From: Bradyrhizobium betae
Lineage (GTDB): Bacteria; Pseudomonadota; Alphaproteobacteria; Rhizobiales; Xanthobacteraceae
NCBI RefSeq assembly: GCF_004123905.1
Contig: NZ_MZXW01000050.1
Location: forward strand, 372,001 to 436,000
Direction: 5' to 3'
Length of the DNA: 64,000 bases
Made by a program: the position numbers and the translations under genes. A model generated the notes under the pieces. The model was not told the origin of the DNA. It ran no database searches and saw nothing but the letters and a program-made list of their open reading frames with translations. Position 1 is the stretch's first letter, and each line of letters begins with the position of its first letter. Below are positions 57,972 to 64,000 of the stretch, in pieces.

Positions 57972-59261
57972 TCAGTCGTCCGTTTCGCCGGCCTCGTACA
58001 GCGCTTCGCGCCCGATGCGGTCGAGGCAGAGCTCGGCCGTCCAGGGCAGCATCAGTGAGCCGCAGCGGCTGTCGCGATAGATGCGTTCCAGCGGGAGCGA
58101 GCGGAGCATGGCCTGACCGCCGCAAGTGCGGATCGCGAGCGCGGCGAGTTCATTGGCGCCCTCCATGACCGAATATTGCGCGGCATAGGCGCGCAGTACC
58201 TGTTCCTTGCTCGGATTGGCGCGGGCTTCGGTGACCGCCTGGAACCAAATCGCCTTGATCTGCTCGAGCTTGATCTGCATTTGCGCGACCGCGATCTGCT
58301 TGGTTGGGTACATCCGCCGCTTGACCGGCGGCATGCCGGGCACCTCGCCGCGCAGATAACGCACGGTGAAATCATAGGCGGCTTGCGCGAGACCCATATA
58401 GGTCGGCGACAGCGTCAGGAACATGTGCGGCCACCGCATTGCGGCCTGGAAATAAACGCCGCGCGGCATCAGGGCGGAATCGTCGGGCACGAATACGTCC
58501 TTGAACAGAAGCGTTCGCGAGACGGTGCCGCGCATGCCGAGTGGGTCCCAGTCGCCGACGACGGAAACGCCTTCCGATTTCGCGGCGATGGCAAGGTAAA
58601 GCGTATTGCGGCGGGACGCCTTCTCGCCTTCCACGATTTCGGTGCAGAGCACTCCGTAATAGTCGGCGTGGCCGGAAAGCGATGCAAAGATCTTCTTGCC
58701 GTTGACGACCCAGCCACCCTCGACGGGCTTAGCTTCCGTACCGAAAGCAACGCCGCCCGCGGCCGCGGCGCCGCCTTCGGAGAAGGGTTGCGAGTAGATC
58801 GCTCCATCCTCGACGATACGTTTGTAGTGGACGGCGCGCCGCCGCTCGTGCTCGGCGCGAGTCTGCGTATCCATGTCGAGGTCGTCGGCGAGCGGGCCCG
58901 TCCATAGGGTGGAGCAGACATGCATGTTCCATGTGAGCGCAGTGGCGCCGCAATAGCGGCCGATCTCGGCGGCCGCCAATGCATAGGTCTGATAATTCGC
59001 GCCAAGTCCGCCATGCTGCTTGGGAACGGCGATGCCGAGGAGGCCGACCCGGTGCAGATCGCGATAATTCTCCGTTGGGAAAACCGCCTCGCGATCGTAG
59101 GTCGCTGCACGACCGGCGAACACGCTCTGTCCGATCTCGCGGGCGCGGGCGATGATGCCCGCTTGTTCGTCGCTCAGGCGGAATGCGACGGGATCGAAGA
59201 TCGGGGCGTCCAGCGCGACCTTGCCCGTTGCGCCGATGGTCTTGCTGACTGGCAGGGTCAT
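57972..59261 (-). CDS. Acyl-CoA dehydrogenase family protein
   Basis: A 429-residue flavoprotein with the acyl-CoA dehydrogenase fold: GLLGIAVPKQHGGLGANYQT, ATALTWNMHVCSTLW, SQPFSEGGAAAAGG, DPLGMRGTVSRTLLFKDVFV, and the C-terminal AIRTCGGQAMLRSLPLERIYRD (split, about 383-404). The family's catalytic Glu position is not obvious here, so a dehydrogenase or a monooxygenase activity cannot be told apart. It overlaps the hydrolase gene by 4 bases. Confidence 0.86.
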   Translation of the reverse strand: MTLPVSKTIGATGKVALDAPIFDPVAFRLSDEQAGIIARAREIGQSVFAGRAATYDREAVFPTENYRDLHRVGLLGIAVPKQHGGLGANYQTYALAAAEIGRYCGATALTWNMHVCSTLWTGPLADDLDMDTQTRAEHERRRAVHYKRIVEDGAIYSQPFSEGGAAAAGGVAFGTEAKPVEGGWVVNGKKIFASLSGHADYYGVLCTEIVEGEKASRRNTLYLAIAAKSEGVSVVGDWDPLGMRGTVSRTLLFKDVFVPDDSALMPRGVYFQAAMRWPHMFLTLSPTYMGLAQAAYDFTVRYLRGEVPGMPPVKRRMYPTKQIAVAQMQIKLEQIKAIWFQAVTEARANPSKEQVLRAYAAQYSVMEGANELAALAIRTCGGQAMLRSLPLERIYRDSRCGSLMLPWTAELCLDRIGREALYEAGETDD

Positions 59262-60085
59262 TGCGCGGTCACCCGTTTTGCAGCGACGGAATCCAGGAAC
59301 CCGCCGAGAGCCTGATCGAAGGCGTCAGGTCGTTCAAGATTTGCCAGATGGCCGACACCGGCCAGCTCGACATATTCGGCCGAAGGAATGAAGGTCGCCG
59401 TTTTCGCCATCATGGGAGCGGGCGCGTTGTTGTCCCTGGACCCGGACAGCAGCAGCGTCGGCACGGAAATATCCTTTAGCGTGCTGCGCTGGTCAAACCC
59501 GATCAAGGCCAGCATCATGGCGCGATAGCTGCCCTCCGGCACGCTTGCCATGCACTCGCGCGCAAGTTCCATCCCTTTCGGATCGGGATCGTCGCCAACC
59601 AGCTCTTTCACCAGGGATGGCGCCAACGATTTCATCGTCTCCCCGCGGTCGAGTGGCCCGAGCCGCGCTGCGATGAACGATTTCTGCCAGTCCCCGTCGG
59701 ACTTGCCGAAGGCCGGGCTGGTCTGCGCCAGGACGACCGCACGCGCCAGTTTCGGCGACTGAACCAGCCATTTCTGGACGATCATGCCGCCGATCGAATG
59801 GCCGACCAGAATGGGGCGCGCGGTACCGATCTGCTCGATGAATTGCTGGAGCGCGTCAGCCAGGGCAGCGATGCTGACGCTGGCGAGTGGCGCCGATCCG
59901 CCATAGCCCGGCATGTCCCACGCGATGGCGCGAAAGCGGTCGCCGAATGTCGCAAGCTGCCGCCGCCAGGCCCGCGCGGCGCCGCCGATACCGTGCAGGA
60001 AAATCAAAGGTATCGCACCCGGATCGCCAGCGGCTTCATAGGCGAAGCGTCCGTCGTTTGTTATCATCGGCGCAGGCTGCGACAC
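59258..60085 (-). CDS. Alpha/beta hydrolase
   Basis: A 275-residue hydrolase with FLHGIGGAARAW (oxyanion region), nucleophile GHSIGG (Ser near 95), acid Asp in SGSRDNNAP and His in GVGHLANLE. It resembles 3-oxoadipate enol-lactonases and C-C or amide hydrolases of ring-cleavage pathways. It is the first gene of the leftward five-gene operon. A deformylase role like NicD would suit the NicX-like gene, but the sequence is too general to say so. Confidence 0.87.
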   Translation of the reverse strand: MSQPAPMITNDGRFAYEAAGDPGAIPLIFLHGIGGAARAWRRQLATFGDRFRAIAWDMPGYGGSAPLASVSIAALADALQQFIEQIGTARPILVGHSIGGMIVQKWLVQSPKLARAVVLAQTSPAFGKSDGDWQKSFIAARLGPLDRGETMKSLAPSLVKELVGDDPDPKGMELARECMASVPEGSYRAMMLALIGFDQRSTLKDISVPTLLLSGSRDNNAPAPMMAKTATFIPSAEYVELAGVGHLANLERPDAFDQALGGFLDSVAAKRVTAQ

Positions 60086-60284
60086 GCGACATCCTTTTGC
60101 TTGGCCCTGCGATGCTAACAGGCCTGCCGTCGATGGGAAGCGATAATTTTATACTTAAAGCAATTTTCGGGCCGGTCGGTGAGACGCGGCTGCTTGTGGT
60201 GGTCAAGCGGACACTTCGTTGCAAAAGCTTGAAGTTTAAAATATATCGAAGCATAGGCCAGCAGCCAGTTCAGGGAGACAACGC

Positions 60285-61046
60285 ATGTCCGGTTTGCCGC
60301 ACTCACCGCACGCGCTGGTGACCGGAGGCGGCCGCGGCATCGGTCGTGCCATCGCGGCGTCACTCGTCGGCGCCGGCGCGACCGTGACAGTGCTTGGCCG
60401 GAATGCTGCAACGCTCGAAGAGGCCGTCAGCGCCGGCGCTGCGCATTTTTACACCGTCGCCGACGTCTCGGATGAGGCTGCGCTGAAAGCCGCCGTCGCC
60501 GAGGTGAGCGCGAGGAAGCCGATCGATATTCTGGTTGCGAATGCCGGCAGTGCCGAGTCTGCGCCCTTCGCGAAATCGGACAGCGCGCTTTTTGCACGCA
60601 TGATGGACGTCAATTTCATGGGTGTGGTCCATGCCGTTCGTGCCGTGTTGCCGGGAATGAACGACCGCCCCTATGGCCGCATCGTCGCGGTTGCATCGAC
60701 GGCCGGGCTCAAGGGCTATGCGTATGTCAGCGCATATGTCGCTGCCAAGCACGCCGTGGTTGGCCTTGTGCGTTCGCTTGCGCTCGAGATGGCGAGCAGC
60801 AACGTGACCGTGAATGCGGTCTGCCCCGGATTCACCGACACTGATCTGGTCGCCGTCAGCATCGAGAACATCATGAAGAAGACGGGACGAACCCGCGAGC
60901 AGGCGATTGCCGAGCTCGCCAAGCACAATCCGCAGGGGCGGCTGATCTCGCCTCAGGAGGTGGCCGACGCCGTGCTGTGGCTGTGCGGCGAGGGCGCTGG
61001 CGCGATCACCGGTCAGGCGATTGCCGTTGCCGGCGGTGAAATCTAG
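60285..61046 (+). CDS. Short-chain dehydrogenase/reductase
   Basis: A 253-residue SDR: cofactor motif VTGGGRGIGRAIA, NAG in LVANAGSA, Ser in VASTAGLKG and the YxxxK dyad in YVSAYVAAKHA. GGGAG precedes ATG 60285. Divergent from the hydrolase operon across a 199-base AT-richer region that must hold both promoters. Likely a 3-hydroxyacyl-CoA or alcohol dehydrogenase of the pathway. Confidence 0.9.
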   Translation: MSGLPHSPHALVTGGGRGIGRAIAASLVGAGATVTVLGRNAATLEEAVSAGAAHFYTVADVSDEAALKAAVAEVSARKPIDILVANAGSAESAPFAKSDSALFARMMDVNFMGVVHAVRAVLPGMNDRPYGRIVAVASTAGLKGYAYVSAYVAAKHAVVGLVRSLALEMASSNVTVNAVCPGFTDTDLVAVSIENIMKKTGRTREQAIAELAKHNPQGRLISPQEVADAVLWLCGEGAGAITGQAIAVAGGEI

Positions 61047-61075
61047 CGGCCTGGAACTAAGGAAAAGGACATCGC

Positions 61076-61912
61076 ATGAGCAGACCAGCAAATCCCGTCA
61101 CGGTGCCGCTTGTGGATTATTCGCCGCAACACTTCCTGCTGGCCGTGGTCGACGGTGTTGCGAGCGTGACGCTCAACCGTCCCGAGCGGAAGAATCCGTT
61201 GACCTTCGAGAGCTACCGGGAGCTCACCGATTTCTTCCGTGCCTGCGCGTTCGATGATGCCGTCAAGTCCATTGTGGTCACCGGCGCCGGAGGTAATTTC
61301 TCGTCCGGCGGCGACGTGTTCGAGATCATCGGCCCGCTCGTGAAGATGGACACCAAGGGGCTGACCGCCTTCACCCGGATGACCGGCGACCTCGTCAAGG
61401 CGATGCGGGCGTGCCCGCAGCCGATCGTCGCTGCGGTCGAGGGCATCTGCGCCGGTGCCGGCGCGATCATCGCCATGGCGTCGGACATGCGCCTTGCCGC
61501 GAGCGGAGCCAAGGTCGCATTCCTGTTCAACAAGGTGGGACTTGCCGGCTGCGACATGGGCGCCTGCGCGATCCTGCCGCGGATCATCGGGCAGTCCCGC
61601 GCCTCCGAGCTACTCTACACCGGCCGTTTTATGACCGCGGAGGAGGGCGAGCGGTGGGGCTTCTTCAGCCGCATTGTGACGCCGGAGCAGGTGCTACCCC
61701 AGGCGCAATTGCTGGCAAAGCAGATCGCGGAAGGGCCGAACTTCGCGAACACCATGACCAAGCGGATGCTGGCGATGGAATGGGCAATGTCGATCGAGGA
61801 AGCCATTGAAGCGGAGGCGGTTGCTCAAGCCCTCTGCATGACCACGGCGGATTTCGAGCGTGCCTTCGAGGCCTTCGCCAACAAGGTCAAGCCGGTCTTC
61901 CGGGGCGATTGA
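61076..61912 (+). CDS. Enoyl-CoA hydratase/isomerase family protein
   Basis: A 278-residue crotonase-fold protein. The oxyanion-hole segments are GNFSSGGDVFEI (near 72) and GICAGAGAIIAMASDMRLA (near 122), with FLFNKVGLAGCDMGA after it. The usual catalytic Glu positions are replaced or shifted (GLAGCDMGA), so hydratase, isomerase or hydrolase activity cannot be told apart. It lies 29 bases after the SDR gene, surely co-transcribed. Confidence 0.88.
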   Translation: MSRPANPVTVPLVDYSPQHFLLAVVDGVASVTLNRPERKNPLTFESYRELTDFFRACAFDDAVKSIVVTGAGGNFSSGGDVFEIIGPLVKMDTKGLTAFTRMTGDLVKAMRACPQPIVAAVEGICAGAGAIIAMASDMRLAASGAKVAFLFNKVGLAGCDMGACAILPRIIGQSRASELLYTGRFMTAEEGERWGFFSRIVTPEQVLPQAQLLAKQIAEGPNFANTMTKRMLAMEWAMSIEEAIEAEAVAQALCMTTADFERAFEAFANKVKPVFRGD

Positions 61913-62054
61913 GCCCCGGCTTTGCGCGCAATTAAGGCTAAGCCCAAGACCCGGGCCGAGGGCCGGGCGGAGGCGACAAAGCCGCTTGCGGTGGAGCGAC
62001 CGGCCATGCGACGTTAACCCATTGCCTGGTGTGTTTTGAGTGGAGTTGAGGGCG

Positions 62055-63305
62055 ATGAAGGCGATTATCGTCGGTGGCGGTATCGGAGGTCTCACCACGG
62101 CATTGATGCTGCGTGCGCGGGGCATTGGATGCGAGATCTTCGAACAGTCAGATACCATCCGCGAGCTCGGCGTCGGCATCAACACGCTGCCGCACGCGAT
62201 GCGCGAGCTCGCCGGTCTCGGCCTGCTCCAGAACCTCGATGACGTCGCGATCCGCACCGATCAACTCTACTACCTCAATCGTCACGGCCAGGAGGTCTGG
62301 CGCGAAGCCCGCGGCATCGATGCCGGTCACGACGTGCCGCAATTCTCGATCCACCGCGGCCGCCTCCAGGGCGTCATCCATCGTGCCGTCGAGGAGCGGC
62401 TCGGGGCGGACGCAATCCACACCGGTTGCCGCCTTGGTGCCTTCACGCAGGACGAAGGCGGGGTCACCGCCTACTTCTTCGATCGTGCGGGTGCGCACAT
62501 CCATACCGTGCGCGGCGACATCCTGATTGGTGCCGACGGTATCCATTCGCGCGTGCGCGACACGCTTTTCCCGAACGAAGGACCACCGTGCTGGAACGGC
62601 TTGATGCTGTGGCGCGGTGCGCGCGACTGGCCGGTGTTCCTCACCGGCAAGTCGATGATCGTCGCAGGCGGTCTCAATGCCAAGGTCGTGATCTATCCGA
62701 TCGCGGAAGGATCGAGCCCGGCGAGCCGTCTGACCAACTGGGCGGTGCTGGTCAAGGTCGGCGAGGGCAATGCGCCGCCGCCACGGAAAGAAGACTGGTC
62801 GCGGCCGGGCCGGCGCGAGGAGCTGATGCCGCATGTGGCGCGCTTCTCGGTGCCCTATATCGACGTGAAGAGCCTGATCTCGGCAACGCCCGAATTCTAC
62901 GAATATCCGACCTGCGATCGCGATCCCTTGCCCTATTGGTCGTCCGGGCGCGTTACGCTGCTCGGCGATGCCGCGCATCCCATGTATCCGGTCGGCTCCA
63001 ATGGCGCCTCGCAGGCGATCCTCGATGCGCGCTGCCTTGCCGACGCGCTGGTGCGCGCCGAGCATCCGCGCCAGGCGTTGCTTGAATACGAGAAGAAGCG
63101 CCTGCCGATGACCGCGGACATCGTCCGGTCCAACCGGCGCGGCGGCCCCGAGGGCGTCATCGACGCCGTCGAGCAGCTCGCTCCCGATGGCTTCGATAAT
63201 GTCGACAACGTCCTGAGCTATTCCCAGCGCGAGGCAATCGTGCGCGGCTATGCCACCAAGGCCGGCTTTGCTGCGGTGCCTGGGCTCGCTGCGGTACGCG
63301 CCTAA
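62055..63305 (+). CDS. FAD-dependent monooxygenase, PhzS-like
   Basis: A 416-residue group A flavin hydroxylase. FAD motif IVGGGIGGLTTALML, the PhzS-like LGVGINTLPHAMRELAGLGL, DG motif LIGADGIHSRVRD and GDAAHPMYPVGSNGASQAI are visible. Relatives hydroxylate phenazine-carboxylates and pyridine-type or salicylate-like acids with NAD(P)H. ATG 62055 was chosen as start; GTG 62040 is an alternative. It lies 142 bases after the enoyl-CoA hydratase gene. Confidence 0.87.
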   Translation: MKAIIVGGGIGGLTTALMLRARGIGCEIFEQSDTIRELGVGINTLPHAMRELAGLGLLQNLDDVAIRTDQLYYLNRHGQEVWREARGIDAGHDVPQFSIHRGRLQGVIHRAVEERLGADAIHTGCRLGAFTQDEGGVTAYFFDRAGAHIHTVRGDILIGADGIHSRVRDTLFPNEGPPCWNGLMLWRGARDWPVFLTGKSMIVAGGLNAKVVIYPIAEGSSPASRLTNWAVLVKVGEGNAPPPRKEDWSRPGRREELMPHVARFSVPYIDVKSLISATPEFYEYPTCDRDPLPYWSSGRVTLLGDAAHPMYPVGSNGASQAILDARCLADALVRAEHPRQALLEYEKKRLPMTADIVRSNRRGGPEGVIDAVEQLAPDGFDNVDNVLSYSQREAIVRGYATKAGFAAVPGLAAVRA

Positions 63306-63311
63306 GCGCCG

Positions 63312-63767
63312 CTAGCCGCCGGGAGGCGGCGGTAGGAAGTGGATGTTGAACTCGGCGGCCATCGCCACCACGTCCTCCGGCTTCTGCTCCTTCATGTTGT
63401 GAAGGCCCCAGAACAAGTCGAAAAGTTTTTTGGTCGGCGAGACCCAGAACAGCACCTTCGCTGTTTGCTCGGACTTGTTGAAGATGCCATGCGGCACGCC
63501 CATGCCGAGCCGGATCAAATCACCCGCGCTCGCCTGCGACTCCGAATTGCCGAGCATGAAGTCGAGCTTGCCCTCCAGCATGTAGAGATACTCATCCTGG
63601 TCGGGATGGATGTGGGGTGGCACGAACGTACCCGGCGGCAATGTCGCGTGCCAGGAGAAGCTGTGCTCGGTATTGCTCTTGGGCACATAGGTCTGACCGA
63701 GGATGTTCCAGGAAATGCCCTGGATCCCCTCGTTGGCCCGGGTGATGCCGGTGATTTCGCTCTTCAT
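63312..63767 (-). CDS. Cupin-domain protein
   Basis: A 151-residue single cupin. Motif 1 is PPHIHPDQDEYLYMLEGKLDF, given here as residues 49-69 with metal ligands His-x-His and Glu, and motif 2 contains GVPHGIFN with the last His. Such proteins bind Fe or Mn and may be dioxygenases, isomerases or sensors. GGGAGGACTG precedes ATG 63767. It converges on the PhzS-like gene with 6 bases between. Confidence 0.85.
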   Translation of the reverse strand: MKSEITGITRANEGIQGISWNILGQTYVPKSNTEHSFSWHATLPPGTFVPPHIHPDQDEYLYMLEGKLDFMLGNSESQASAGDLIRLGMGVPHGIFNKSEQTAKVLFWVSPTKKLFDLFWGLHNMKEQKPEDVVAMAAEFNIHFLPPPPGG

Positions 63768-63797
63768 TGCAGTCCTCCCTTGACGCGACGCGCAGTC

Positions 63798-64000
63798 TTA
63801 GTTCGCCGCCTTGCAATCCTTGGCATAGCGGTCGCCGTAATTCTCGAAAACCTTCTGGACGACCTCGGTCTGGAACTTGCCGTCCGGGCGCTTGGCGACC
63901 TTGGTCAGGTAAAAGTCCTGGATCGGATAGCCGTTGGTGTTGAACTTGAAGGCGCCGCGCAACGAGGTGAAGTCGGCCTTCTTCAGCGCGGCCCCAACAG
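63798..64000 (-). CDS. C-terminal end of an ABC substrate-binding protein (partial)
   Basis: The visible 67 residues read AALKKADFTSLRGAFKFNTN, GYPIQDFYLTKVAKRPDGKF and end KVFENYGDRYAKDCKAAN. This is the usual C-terminus of branched-chain amino acid-type (LivJ-like) periplasmic binding proteins. The rest is beyond the window. Its cupin neighbour is in the same direction 30 bases downstream, so it may begin a second uptake operon. Confidence 0.75.
   Translation of the reverse strand, partial: VGAALKKADFTSLRGAFKFNTNGYPIQDFYLTKVAKRPDGKFQTEVVQKVFENYGDRYAKDCKAAN

Noticed and set aside
59258..60085. Naming the alpha/beta hydrolase NicD because of the NicX-like gene
   Set aside because: Only general hydrolase motifs are shared; the sequence does not resemble NicD beyond the fold.
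1..64000. CRISPR arrays, tRNA or rRNA genes, intact insertion sequences
   Set aside because: No regularly spaced repeats, no tRNA T-loop patterns, no transposase-like frames were seen on reading both strands; not checked by software.

Overview
The window looks like a chromosomal segment of a Bradyrhizobium-type alphaproteobacterium. This rests on the GC-rich, divergent gene layout, a GcrA-type cell-cycle regulator, GGAAC-N16-CGTT promoters typical of the alphaproteobacterial stress sigma factor EcfG, a GTTC-N7-GTTC LexA box, and many short hypotheticals of rhizobial type. Species assignment is inference; no rRNA or tRNA gene was seen.

Left part (1-28.9 kb), mostly ordinary genome: an AzgA-type purine permease; a CoxE/CoxD (VWA + MoxR ATPase) maturation pair; a zeta-crystallin-type quinone reductase; a compact regulatory module in which an S24/LexA-like repressor lies among operator-like TTCCG-N5-CGGAA boxes shared with a GcrA-like gene and a small gene; secreted hypotheticals; a phasin; a small cytochrome c; a two-partner-secretion pore (TpsB) divergent from a FecR-domain protein and a CHASE2-PAS-GGDEF-EAL protein; arginase; a SoxCD-like sulfite/sulfane dehydrogenase pair; an enolase-superfamily dehydratase; an NRAMP-like transporter with altered metal-site motifs; a PhyH-type dioxygenase; and a cluster of short stress-type proteins and two stand-alone receiver proteins, two of whose transcription units have EcfG-type promoters.

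Middle part (28.9-43.6 kb), accessory island: a truncated GNAT, a DUF4261 gene behind an SOS-type promoter, two paralogous Imm11-type immunity proteins, a protein that begins with an AHH-type nuclease domain, an FAD monooxygenase, and then a broken prophage (terminase small and large subunits, a portal gene in two pieces, a holin-like piece, DUF6127, a phage-type GNAT). Peptidoglycan hydrolases (M23 peptidase, lysozyme-like), each next to a secreted protein, sit between the terminase genes and inside the portal gene. Five copies of a short promoter-plus-terminator unit (predicted tiny RNA) occur at 24.95, 30.09, 33.55, 35.33 and 35.49 kb and bracket these modules as direct repeats. I read this as an antagonism-type effector/immunity island built on a dead prophage; the function is inferred, not shown.

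Right part (43.7-64 kb), a catabolic and uptake cluster: CaiB-type CoA transferase, two-component flavin monooxygenase with its reductase, beta-hydroxyacid dehydrogenase, an SsuABC/TauABC-type transporter with two permeases, IlvD/Edd dehydratase, a NicX-like ring-cleavage dioxygenase with its three metal ligands conserved, a tightly packed leftward operon (alpha/beta hydrolase, acyl-CoA dehydrogenase, CoA ligase, opine-type dehydrogenase, 3-hydroxyacyl-CoA dehydrogenase) and a divergent SDR / enoyl-CoA hydratase / PhzS-like monooxygenase set, then a cupin and the end of an ABC binding protein. Together they suggest import and CoA-dependent breakdown of an aromatic, perhaps N-heteroaromatic, acid. 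The substrate is unknown and no regulator gene is visible in that part.
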